Shown: in pieces, positions 26,096-33,809 of the stretch | Layout: the number at the start of each line of letters is the position of its first letter | How positions within the stretch are numbered: the stretch's first letter is position 1 | Assembly: GCA_934621385.1 (NCBI GenBank) | Contig: CAKTUI010000027.1 | Location: 1 to 42,439, forward strand | Length of the DNA: 42,439 bases | Direction of reading: 5' to 3' | DNA from: an uncultured Kiritimatiellota bacterium | Lineage (GTDB): Bacteria > Verrucomicrobiota > Kiritimatiellia > RFP12 > UBA1067 | Notes under the pieces: generated by a model | What the model was told of the DNA's origin: nothing | Database searches by the model: none | The model's input: the letters and a program-made list of their open reading frames with translations, nothing else | Made by a program: the position numbers and the translations under genes

Positions 26096-26971
26096 TTGTT
26101 TGCGGATGAAGAGCCGAAGAAGCCGGAGGTGCTGGGCGTACGCAATCTTACGATTGCGGTTGCCCTTCATGTCTCGCTTTTCCTCTTGGCCTATCTCTTC
26201 GCCAAAGTCACCGTCAAGCCCAAGGAGACGACCATTCCAATCGACCTAACGGTCGTCGTGCACGAGAACCTTGATGGTAACGAAGACGAGCCGCCGCCTC
26301 TGAGTCCGCCGGAACCGACTCCTCCTCCGTCCACACAGCCGAAAGCCAAGCCCGTGGACAGGGTGGAGACTCCACCGAAAGTGGATGCGAAGGTCGATGC
26401 GGTGGTTAAGACGCATGAAAAGACCAAGCCGAAGTCTCCGCCGAAGGAAGTCAAGCCGAAACCCGAGAAGACGAAAAAGACTGCCGAGCAACTCCGAAAG
26501 GAAAAGGAGGAGCGTGCGCGGAAGCGTCTTGAAGAAATTCGGAATCGCGGAAGAATTGTCAAGGCCCCGACACAGAAGCCGCCGAAAGAACGTCAGCCGA
26601 ATGGGCGGACAGGAAAGGCGTTGACTCCAGCTGAGATTGCGAAAAGGCTCAACGAAGGCTATCGTCCAGGAGCGGTGAACTCAATTGCGGATACTGAACA
26701 GCAGAGGTGTATTTCATTGATTCGAAGGGCCTTCTACGACAAGTGGGATCGTCCGCCGACAGATCGAAAACGAGTGTTGCGACTTTCCATTCAGTTAGGT
26801 TCCGGAGGACGTGTTTTGGGATGTCGGTTGGCCCAGGGGTCGGGTGATGCGGCGGTTGATACTTCCGCTTTACGGGCGGCATCTCGTATCAAGATCATCA
26901 GTGGGCTTTCAAGCGAGTTCATTTCACAGAATAAAGAGCTTACAATACAAGTTGAGTTGACCCCACAGTAA
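26096..26971 (+). CDS. TonB/TolA-like energy transducer
   Basis: This roughly 291-residue protein has one N-terminal membrane helix (AVALHVSLFLLAYLFAKV), then a long proline- and lysine-rich spacer (about residues 55-180, with PPPLSPPEPTPPPS and many EK/KPK repeats) able to span the periplasm, and a C-terminal TonB-type domain (RCISLIRRAFYDKWDRPP, then VLRLSIQLGSGGRVLGC). I favour a TTG start at 26096 because GGAGG (26085-26089) is a good ribosome-binding site; an upstream in-frame TTG at 26072 overlaps exbD. Together with ExbB and ExbD it forms a full energy-transducing module. No outer-membrane receptor is adjacent. Confidence 0.85.
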   Translation: MFADEEPKKPEVLGVRNLTIAVALHVSLFLLAYLFAKVTVKPKETTIPIDLTVVVHENLDGNEDEPPPLSPPEPTPPPSTQPKAKPVDRVETPPKVDAKVDAVVKTHEKTKPKSPPKEVKPKPEKTKKTAEQLRKEKEERARKRLEEIRNRGRIVKAPTQKPPKERQPNGRTGKALTPAEIAKRLNEGYRPGAVNSIADTEQQRCISLIRRAFYDKWDRPPTDRKRVLRLSIQLGSGGRVLGCRLAQGSGDAAVDTSALRAASRIKIISGLSSEFISQNKELTIQVELTPQ

Positions 26972-26982
26972 GGAGAATGGCG

Positions 26983-28713
26983 ATGTTGGGACTGCTGATG
27001 GCCAAGTTGATGATGGCGGCGATCCCGTTGACGGGTGTCGTCGGGGAGACCCTGCGCACGCGGGCATTCTTTGATGCGAACAATGTCAAGGTGGGTGATC
27101 CGCTCGTCCTGACGCTTGATTTCATCGGCGCGGCGGATTTTGCCTCGCTGCATCCTCCGGCACTCTCCAAGTTGGTCAATCGAAAGGACTGGAAACTGGA
27201 TGATGCGAGCGCCAAGACCGAGACCTATCGTGATGCGCGGCGTTTGACCTATCGGGTGCGCCCCTTGCATCCAGGCGTTCTGTGGTTTCCCGAACTGGAG
27301 TTCACCTACACCGATGCGCAGGGCGGCGAACGGCGCATACGGTCGAATGCCATTCCCGTTCATGTTCGGCCCGGGGTTGACGTCGTTGTGGACGACCTGC
27401 CTGAGCACGAAGTCAAGATGCCGCAACCGGATGCCCTGATGACGGATTGTGGCGAATCTGCCGCGTTGGATGCGGATGGTGACTTTGCCTGGCGGAAGGC
27501 TTGTGCGCATCCGACGGCGGATGCGTTTGCGGCGTTTGACTTTCCTGCGGCGAAATTCAACGAGGCGCGGTGTGCCATTCTTGAGGGCGACTGGAGACGG
27601 GCACTTTCGGTTTATGCATGGTTGGAGTGGCGCGTTGGGCAGTCGCCAGCCCTTGAACGCGGACTGGTCGCCGCCATTGCCGTGCGCGATGCAAATCCTC
27701 TTGCCGAACTGCCCGTCTGGCGGCAGGTCTGTCGCCCAGTCCTTCAATATGGATGGAAGGGCCGCGTCGCGCTCGTCTTCGGTGGAGGACTCGCTTTCGT
27801 CCTGCTGTTTGTCCTGCTTGGGAAGTTTGTGCGAAGGTTGGCCTGTCTTGGACTTGTGGTGTCTCTTGCGGCAACGCCCGCCTCGGCGCAGGATGTCTTC
27901 GACGAGATTCGGCAGATGCATCAGGAAATGAGCGAGATGATGTCAACTTTCGGTGGACCGGGCATCTCGGCACAGTCATCCGTTCGTCGTCCGCGTCCGG
28001 AAATGCGGGCGACGGTTCAGATGGGACGGAAGGATGTGCAGGTGGGTGACGAGTTCGACTACATTCTTTCTCTTGAAGTGCCGAAGGTTCTGAATCTCGG
28101 ACAGGTGAGCATTGAGCCAACTGTGAAGAACGGGTACAATTTCATCGGACCAGCCCAGAACCTGACGGATTCGGCGGCGGCGAATCCGTCGAATGTCGTC
28201 AAGCGGTTTACCCTGCGCGTTCGGTATGACACGCCCTACAAGGGAAATCTTGGTTTCCGGTTGACCGTTCCCTATCAGTTTGCCAATGAGCGGCGCGGCG
28301 GATTTTTTGAGCCATTCATCTTCTCCCTGCGCAGTGAGCGGATCGCGACACCGTTGATTCCAGTGGAGGTGAAGCCCCTGCCGACGGAAGATCGGCCGGC
28401 TGATTTCAGTGGGATCGTTGCCTCTATGCTTGTCGTGGATGAAATCCCTGACCTTCGTCAGGTCGGGACAAATGATGTCGTTTGCATCACCTATCGTCTG
28501 CGGTTGGATGGCTACCTGCCCGAGGACTGGAATTTGCCGGGCGCGGCATTCGAGTGGAAGCGGGAGAATTCGACGGCTGAGTGGCGGCGTTTCTTTGTCG
28601 CGGACGGGACCGCGCAGACGCCCCGGGAATCAATTTCGTGGTACGACACAAAGACGCGGGCCTATCGCCGCCTTTATTTTGGCGGAACGCGCCTTTCGTA
28701 CATGGGCGAGTAG
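26983..28713 (+). CDS. BatD-like (aerotolerance/oxygen-tolerance) protein, two-part
   Basis: This 576-residue envelope protein resembles BatD. A signal peptide is followed by an immunoglobulin-like region (RAFFDANNVKVGDPLVLTLDF), a middle segment, then a membrane helix at about 260-283 (VFGGGLAFVLLFVLLG). Directly after it, FVRRLACLGLVVSLAATPASAQDV (about 283-305) looks exactly like a second signal peptide, and a second BatD-like region follows (ATVQMGRKDVQVGDEFDYILSL, later LRVRYDTPYKGNLGF). The gene therefore looks like a fusion of two adjacent secreted-protein genes. The ATG at 26983 sits 7 nt after AGGAG; the ATG at 26977 is too close to that site. It lies at the end of the exbB-exbD-tonB unit. 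Confidence 0.75.
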   Translation: MLGLLMAKLMMAAIPLTGVVGETLRTRAFFDANNVKVGDPLVLTLDFIGAADFASLHPPALSKLVNRKDWKLDDASAKTETYRDARRLTYRVRPLHPGVLWFPELEFTYTDAQGGERRIRSNAIPVHVRPGVDVVVDDLPEHEVKMPQPDALMTDCGESAALDADGDFAWRKACAHPTADAFAAFDFPAAKFNEARCAILEGDWRRALSVYAWLEWRVGQSPALERGLVAAIAVRDANPLAELPVWRQVCRPVLQYGWKGRVALVFGGGLAFVLLFVLLGKFVRRLACLGLVVSLAATPASAQDVFDEIRQMHQEMSEMMSTFGGPGISAQSSVRRPRPEMRATVQMGRKDVQVGDEFDYILSLEVPKVLNLGQVSIEPTVKNGYNFIGPAQNLTDSAAANPSNVVKRFTLRVRYDTPYKGNLGFRLTVPYQFANERRGGFFEPFIFSLRSERIATPLIPVEVKPLPTEDRPADFSGIVASMLVVDEIPDLRQVGTNDVVCITYRLRLDGYLPEDWNLPGAAFEWKRENSTAEWRRFFVADGTAQTPRESISWYDTKTRAYRRLYFGGTRLSYMGE

Positions 28714-28758
28714 CGAGGAGGATTTGCCGTGGGCGCGTTAGATTCGCATTGGGTGTGA

Positions 28759-28764
28759 TATAAT
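28759..28764 (+). promoter_or_regulatory. -10 box of the queC operon
   Basis: TATAAT preceded by TGTGA lies 64 nt before the queC ATG. No clear -35 box is visible. No preQ1 riboswitch structure was recognised in the leader. Confidence 0.55.
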
Positions 28765-28828
28765 ATTCCCAGTGCGAACACGGATTCGCGAGAAGGTCAG
28801 AATTTGGAAGCGAAAAGAAAGGTTTGAG

Positions 28829-29488
28829 ATGAAGGCGATAGTTGTGCTTTCGGGCGGACAGGATTCGGCGACGGCCTTGGCCTTGGCCGTAAGGAAATTT
28901 GGTGCGGACGAGGTGGCGGCGATCACCTTTGCCTACGGGCAGCGGCATGCGCTGGAGACGAAGTTCGCCAAGGGGCTTGTGCGGCATTTTGGCATCGCTC
29001 GGCACAAACTCATCAGGCTCGACTTTTATCGGCAGTTGACGACGAATGCACTCCTGTCGAAGGATGTGAAGATTGAGCGCAAGCCGGGTGCGAAGTGCCC
29101 GTCGACGGTCGTCGAGGGGCGCAACGCCTTCTTCTTGCTGGCCGCCTCGGTCTGGGCGAAGAGCCTGGGAGCGACGGAGGTCTACACGGGGGTTTCGGAG
29201 GCGGACTTCTCGGGTTATCCTGACTGCCGCGCCGTCTTCATTCGTGCCCAACAGCGGGCGATTCGCCTTGCGCTCGACTATCCCATTCATATCGTGACAC
29301 CCTTCATCCACAAGACGAAGGCCCAGGAGTGGGCGATGGCCGACAGGCTCGGTATTCTGGATGTCATCGAGAATCACACGCTGACCTGCTACAACGGCAT
29401 CCCCGGTCGGGGATGTGGAACATGCCCCGCCTGTCGCCTGCGCAATCGCGGGTATGACGAGTTCATGAAGGCGAAGCGCGGCAAATGA
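28829..29488 (+). CDS. queC: 7-cyano-7-deazaguanine synthase
   Basis: This 219-residue enzyme makes preQ0 from 7-carboxy-7-deazaguanine with ATP and ammonia in queuosine biosynthesis. The PP-loop SGGQDSAT starts at residue 8. The zinc site is the C-terminal Cys set C-x8-C-x2-C-x2-C (CYNGIPGRGCGTCPAC). Family segments TFAYGQRH, EGRNAFFLL and EADFSGYPDCR are present. The chosen start has AGAAAGG upstream. The stop overlaps rsmD by 4 nt. queD and queE are not in the window. Confidence 0.96.
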   Translation: MKAIVVLSGGQDSATALALAVRKFGADEVAAITFAYGQRHALETKFAKGLVRHFGIARHKLIRLDFYRQLTTNALLSKDVKIERKPGAKCPSTVVEGRNAFFLLAASVWAKSLGATEVYTGVSEADFSGYPDCRAVFIRAQQRAIRLALDYPIHIVTPFIHKTKAQEWAMADRLGILDVIENHTLTCYNGIPGRGCGTCPACRLRNRGYDEFMKAKRGK

Positions 29489-30054
29489 GAATCACGGGCG
29501 GAGAATTTGGTGGACGTACTCTGCTCGTCCCCAAGACGGATGCGATTCGGCCAACGCAGGATCGGGTGCGCGAATCGCTTTTCTCAATCCTACAGCCCGA
29601 AATCGGCGGGTCGGTCTTCTTGGATCTTTTCGCGGGGTCGGGTTCGGTTGGACTTGAGGCACTGTCGCGTGGGGCTGCGCACACCACATTCGTCGAGGGA
29701 AGTCGCCGCCATGCGGATGTCCTCGTTCGGAACCTTCAGGCGCTTCGTGCCGAGAGCCGCGCCGAGGTTGTTGTGGCGAATGCCTATCGGTGGATTTCGT
29801 CCTATGTCGGACCCGGATTTACGGTGGCTTTCACCGATCCGCCGTATGCCTTGGGCGAGGAGCGCGGCTATGCGCAGGTGCTGGCGACCCTCGCCGCACG
29901 GAATGTGGTGCGTGAGGACGGACTTTTCATTGCCGAGATGACGGCCGTCCAACGGGCGGAGGAGACGCCGGGTTGGGAACTCCTTCGCGACAGAACTTAT
30001 GGAAAGACGCGAATCTGCATTTGGCGCAGGCTCGCCATCAAAAAGGAATCCTAA
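29485..30054 (+). CDS. rsmD: 16S rRNA (guanine966-N2)-methyltransferase RsmD
   Basis: This 189-residue enzyme methylates G966 of 16S rRNA. It begins with RITGGEFGGRTLLVP and RPTQDRVRESLFSIL, has the SAM-binding motif FLDLFAGSGSVGLEALSRGA, and the N-methyltransferase catalytic motif DPPY. The length is normal. It is coupled to queC by an ATGA overlap, and queF follows 1 bp after the stop, so an rRNA-modification gene sits within a tRNA-modification operon. Confidence 0.93.
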   Translation: MRITGGEFGGRTLLVPKTDAIRPTQDRVRESLFSILQPEIGGSVFLDLFAGSGSVGLEALSRGAAHTTFVEGSRRHADVLVRNLQALRAESRAEVVVANAYRWISSYVGPGFTVAFTDPPYALGEERGYAQVLATLAARNVVREDGLFIAEMTAVQRAEETPGWELLRDRTYGKTRICIWRRLAIKKES

Positions 30055-30055
30055 A

Positions 30056-30520
30056 ATGAGAGACGACCTTGAAGGACTGAAGACACTGGGAAAGACCGTT
30101 CGTGTGCCGATGGAGTACAATCCCGCGATTCTTGACGCATTTGACAACAAGCATGCCGAGAGAGACTACTGGGTGACCTTCACGGCACCCGAATTCACCA
30201 CGCTCTGCCCCAAGACGGGACAACCCGATTTCGCGACGCTGACGATTCGCTATATCCCCGCAAAGCGGATGGTCGAGTCGAAGTCGCTCAAGCTCTATCT
30301 CTTTGGCTTCCGCAATCGCGGCGATTTTCACGAGGATGTCATCAACATCATCTATGACGACCTGAAGAAGCTCCTCCGTCCGAAATACTTAGAGGTTTAT
30401 GGCAAGTTTGCCGCGCGCGGCGGAATTTCAATTGATCCGTTCGTCAATGGGGGAATGGGTTCGAAGTATTCGGCACTCGCCAAGAAGCGTTTCGAGGAGT
30501 GGAAGGGAGTTCGGGACTGA
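30056..30520 (+). CDS. queF: NADPH-dependent 7-cyano-7-deazaguanine reductase
   Basis: This 154-residue enzyme reduces preQ0 to preQ1, the base inserted into tRNA for queuosine. It is the short unimodular type. Seen motifs are EFTTLCPKTGQPD with the catalytic Cys, the QueF signature ESKSLKLYLFGFRN, and FHEDVINIIYDDL. AAGGA precedes the ATG at 30056. Its stop overlaps the next ATG by one base (TGATG). Confidence 0.96.
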   Translation: MRDDLEGLKTLGKTVRVPMEYNPAILDAFDNKHAERDYWVTFTAPEFTTLCPKTGQPDFATLTIRYIPAKRMVESKSLKLYLFGFRNRGDFHEDVINIIYDDLKKLLRPKYLEVYGKFAARGGISIDPFVNGGMGSKYSALAKKRFEEWKGVRD

Positions 30521-31590
30521 TGCGCATCTGGGGTGTGACTGGCACGAACGGCAAGACCACGACGACATGGATTCTCGCCGAGTTCCTGAGGGCGGCGTAT
30601 GTGACGACCGTCGAGGTCAATACGCTGGCGCGGCGGTTTTACACGGGCTATACCACGCCGCCGCTTGCGCAGCTGAAGCAAATCTTTGCCGAGATGGAGG
30701 CGAATGGTGCAAGGGACTGCGTCATGGAGGTTTCATCCCATGCCATCCACCAGCACCGTACGGGCGATACCGTCTTTTCGGGTGGCGCGTTCACCAACCT
30801 CTCGGAAGATCACCTCGACTACCATAAGACGATGGCGGCCTATTTTGATGTCAAGCTCGACTTTGCGCGGCGGATGCCAAAGGGTGCGCCATATGTTGTC
30901 TGTTTGGATGGTGGCTATGGACAGGAGATGCTCGCGGCGTGCCGTGCGATTGAGGGACTTAATGTCATTCCCGTGACGCTGCGCGAACCATCCTTCGATC
31001 TCTCGGGGCTTCAGCTTGTGGGGGACTACAACAAGTCGAATGTGCTGGTTGCGGCGGCCCTTGCGGAGGCGGCGGGTGTTTCGCACGAGGAGATCCAACG
31101 GATCATTCCGACTCTGATGCCGCGCTGGGGAAGGCTTGAATATGTCCCATGCGCATCACGGGCGAAGGTCTATGTCGATTTTGCCCACACGCCGGATGGA
31201 CTTGAAAAGGTACTGGCGGCCGCGCGCGGCTTCACCACGGGGAAACTCTGGGTTGTCTTCGGAGCAGGTGGCGACCGCGACCCCATGAAGCGTCCGCTGA
31301 TGGGGGCGGCTTGTGCACGGCTGGCCGACCGTCTCGTCGTCACGAGCGACAATCCGCGCAGTGAAGACCCCGAGAAGATTATCGCGGCAATTCTTGATGG
31401 AATCCCGGCGGACAGGCGTTCGGTTGTGCGCGTCGAGCCAGACCGTCACAAGGCCATTAACGCGGCACTTGCGTTGGCGGAGGCGGATGATGTTGTCCTC
31501 GTGTGCGGAAAGGGTCACGAGACCACGCAGGAAATTGCAGGCGTGAAGTATCCCTTTGACGACCGTGAGGTCGTGCGAGCCTTCCGCTGA
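30520..31590 (+). CDS. MurE-like Mur ligase lacking the N-terminal domain
   Basis: This 356-residue protein has the central ATPase and C-terminal domains of a Mur ligase: P-loop GTNGKTTTT (about 8-16), MEVSSHAI, NLSEDHLDYHKTM, VDFAHTPDGLEKVL and GKGHET. The DNPRSEDP motif is the one MurE uses to bind meso-diaminopimelate, so it resembles UDP-MurNAc-tripeptide synthetase. However, normal MurE is near 490 residues and begins with a domain that binds UDP-MurNAc; here the protein starts directly at the P-loop, and no upstream coding sequence supplies the missing part. It may act on a different substrate, or in cell-wall recycling. It ends 3 bp from the oppositely directed rgpF-like gene. Confidence 0.82.
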   Translation: MRIWGVTGTNGKTTTTWILAEFLRAAYVTTVEVNTLARRFYTGYTTPPLAQLKQIFAEMEANGARDCVMEVSSHAIHQHRTGDTVFSGGAFTNLSEDHLDYHKTMAAYFDVKLDFARRMPKGAPYVVCLDGGYGQEMLAACRAIEGLNVIPVTLREPSFDLSGLQLVGDYNKSNVLVAAALAEAAGVSHEEIQRIIPTLMPRWGRLEYVPCASRAKVYVDFAHTPDGLEKVLAAARGFTTGKLWVVFGAGGDRDPMKRPLMGAACARLADRLVVTSDNPRSEDPEKIIAAILDGIPADRRSVVRVEPDRHKAINAALALAEADDVVLVCGKGHETTQEIAGVKYPFDDREVVRAFR

Positions 31591-31593
31591 GGC

Positions 31594-32478
31594 CTATCCG
31601 CCGACAAGACGCGTGAAGAGCGAATCCCCGATGAGCCTGCGCACATTTGAGGACAGGGTGCGCAGAAGTCGGAAGGCGGCCGTGCGCAGGCGGTAGCCGA
31701 ACACGGCAAGCGCAGGCGGAAAGGTTCCTGCCGAGACGGCGTACCCCTGGGCGAAGACGACGGCACCGAAGGCGCGTTCCAGCTGATGGGGGAGCCCATC
31801 CACATGGGCAGTCACGCTTGTGATAGGGGCGAAGTCTTTCCATCCGTAGCGTTGAGCAAACGGTTTGAGGAGTCCGGCGCGAACCATGAAAATGGAACCC
31901 GGCACAAAGACGGCCGCCCTCGGGTGGAGGCCAAGCGTACGGACGAAGTCGCATTCGCGGCGGATGGCCGCAGTGCAGTAATCTGTCCCGCCGTAGCTGA
32001 TGAGGCTGGAATCGGAGATGAGACCCAGTTTCGGATAGCGCTCGAAGGCGGTCAACGAATGGCGCATTGCCTTTCGGGTCGCGGCGAATGCGAGTAGCCG
32101 TTTGCGCCACGCGGCCCCCCGATAGGCGCGAAAATTCAGCCAGGTGTCCACATTCCGCTTGGTGTGCAGCTTGATGATGTAGTCGTAATCGTCAAGGGTG
32201 CGGCGGTTGAGAACCTCGATGAGGAAGGGCGCAATGTCATAGCCGCAGTTCGGCACAGGCACGACCTCGCTGTCTTTCAGCGACGGTTTAAGGCGGTTCA
32301 CCGCTGGAATGAGAATGTCCTGCAGTTCGGGATGTGTCTTTGGATAGGTGAGAACGAGTGAGACGGATCGGGGGGGGGGGGCGGACTCGGCAAGGCAGTT
32401 CTCGATGCACGACAGAATCTCCGACCAGATGTCCGGATAGAAGATGTGGGCGTGGATGAGCGTCTTTCGCTTCGTCAT
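31594..32478 (-). CDS. RgpF-type glycosyltransferase (rhamnan synthesis protein F family)
   Basis: This 294-residue protein resembles the RgpF family, which adds sugars, often rhamnose, to surface polysaccharides. Typical parts are AHIFYPDIWSEI near the start, NCGYDIAPFL, YIIKLHTKRN, RYPKLGLISD and FVPGSIFMVRAGLLKPF. Codons about 33-37 contain an uninterrupted run of 12 C residues (12 G on the plus strand, 32370-32381), which encodes Pro-Pro-Pro and is in frame here. Gain or loss of one base would stop the protein early. It overlaps the flippase gene by 4 nt. Confidence 0.85.
   Translation of the reverse strand: MTKRKTLIHAHIFYPDIWSEILSCIENCLAESAPPPRSVSLVLTYPKTHPELQDILIPAVNRLKPSLKDSEVVPVPNCGYDIAPFLIEVLNRRTLDDYDYIIKLHTKRNVDTWLNFRAYRGAAWRKRLLAFAATRKAMRHSLTAFERYPKLGLISDSSLISYGGTDYCTAAIRRECDFVRTLGLHPRAAVFVPGSIFMVRAGLLKPFAQRYGWKDFAPITSVTAHVDGLPHQLERAFGAVVFAQGYAVSAGTFPPALAVFGYRLRTAAFRLLRTLSSNVRRLIGDSLFTRLVGG
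32370..32381 (-). repeat. C12 homopolymer tract within the RgpF-type gene
   Basis: Twelve identical bases (G on the plus strand) lie about 100 nt into the coding sequence. Tracts of this length slip easily during replication and are a known basis of phase variation. The assembled length keeps the gene in frame. Confidence 0.9.
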
Positions 32479-33809
32479 GACTGGATGGACCGTCGGGTCG
32501 TGAAATGGAGGAGGGCAAGAATGACGAACTGGAGGAGCGTGTAGCCGAAGCCAAGCCAGGTCAGCGTGTCAAGGCGGGCGATGGAAAGCGAGGTCATCCA
32601 GTCGACGGCGGTGTCCGATAGGATGCCGCGGAAGAACTCGCATCCCGTGAAGCAGACGAGCAGGACCACCCAGAGGGCGTTCAAACCGATGACAATCCAG
32701 ATGGGCCGGAAGCGTTTGCACGCCATTTCGTAGGTCACAAAGGCGCCGATGGCGTATGAAAGCCCCATCGTCAGGGTCGTTGGCGGCAGGAGGTGGACAT
32801 AGGGGAGGTAGAGTTCCCAGGCGGGGATGAACGAGAAGAGGACCCGTCCGAAGAGGGCGAAGCCGATGGCGAGGAGACCGGAGAAGATGAGCGAGCCACA
32901 GACGGCATGGACGAGCACCGAACGATTCTCCCGACCCTGCTCGTGGGCTTCGGCCGCGAGGGGGAAGAGGACGACGACAACGGACATTCCAAGGTAGCCG
33001 CCGACTTCGGCCAGTTTGGAGAGCATGTAGTAGGCGGCGGATTCCATTTCGGGGAGCCGTTGGCGGAAAAGCGTCGTCAGGATGGTGGAGGTGAAGAATC
33101 CGCCAACCGTCCAGACGGCGACAGGCCCGGCATAGCGGAGCATGGCGGGCACATCTCGCCGCCAGGAGGTGTCGGGGCGGACATTCCGAAAGGCCTTGCG
33201 AAGGCTGAACAGGGCAACGAGGGAGGCACTCGCCGGGGGCGTTGCCTGCCCCATGATGTAGCCCGAGAGTGCACGAATCGGCATGAAGACGAGTAGCGTT
33301 ACCAGGCGGATGGGTGCGCCGATGAGGTTGATGAGCGCGAGCGTTCCGAACCGCTTGAGTCCCTGCAGAGCATTCGTGAACAGCAGGGCAATGTTGGCGA
33401 TGAACCCGGCGACGAGGATGAGAACCGTGAGAAGTCCACTCGCAATGCGCAGGCGTTCGTAGAAAAGCGGCATCAGCAGGTGCGCAAGAAGAATGCAGGC
33501 GATGAAGACGACGCACGAGGAGAGGATGACATCGTGGATGAAGGACCTGACCTTGCCGATTTCGCCGCGTGTTGCGTAGGTGTTGACGAACTTGGCAAAG
33601 ACGGCCGCCAGAATGGCAATCGGCGCGGCAAAAAGTCCCGAGAGATTCTGGAGCGGCATGACTGCCCCGAGTTCTTCCGCGCCGACATACTTCGGCACGA
33701 GCCACAGGCCGATGAACGCCTGGATGACATCCCCCGAGCGGCACGCGATGAAAATCATCGCCGAATACCACCAGAGGTCGCCAATCTTTCGGTGTAGCCT
33801 GTCAAGCAT
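32475..33809 (-). CDS. Polysaccharide flippase of the Wzx/MATE-like type
   Basis: This 444-residue protein has about 12-14 hydrophobic helices along its length (for example SCVVFIACILLAHLLMPLF and LLTVLILVAGFIANIALLF) and the general pattern of the polysaccharide-transport flippases that move lipid-linked oligosaccharide units across the inner membrane. I chose MLDRLHRK (33809) as the start; it overlaps the 3' end of the glycosyltransferase gene by 8 nt, which supports co-translation. Upstream in-frame codons up to 33905 lie within the previous gene. With its neighbours it forms a short polysaccharide-assembly cluster. Confidence 0.8.
   Translation of the reverse strand: MLDRLHRKIGDLWWYSAMIFIACRSGDVIQAFIGLWLVPKYVGAEELGAVMPLQNLSGLFAAPIAILAAVFAKFVNTYATRGEIGKVRSFIHDVILSSCVVFIACILLAHLLMPLFYERLRIASGLLTVLILVAGFIANIALLFTNALQGLKRFGTLALINLIGAPIRLVTLLVFMPIRALSGYIMGQATPPASASLVALFSLRKAFRNVRPDTSWRRDVPAMLRYAGPVAVWTVGGFFTSTILTTLFRQRLPEMESAAYYMLSKLAEVGGYLGMSVVVVLFPLAAEAHEQGRENRSVLVHAVCGSLIFSGLLAIGFALFGRVLFSFIPAWELYLPYVHLLPPTTLTMGLSYAIGAFVTYEMACKRFRPIWIVIGLNALWVVLLVCFTGCEFFRGILSDTAVDWMTSLSIARLDTLTWLGFGYTLLQFVILALLHFTTRRSIQS

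Noticed and set aside
32569..33771. 400-codon open frame on the minus strand in another frame of the flippase gene
   Set aside because: It is rich in Arg, His and Pro without any domain; the overlapping flippase frame has clear membrane helices.
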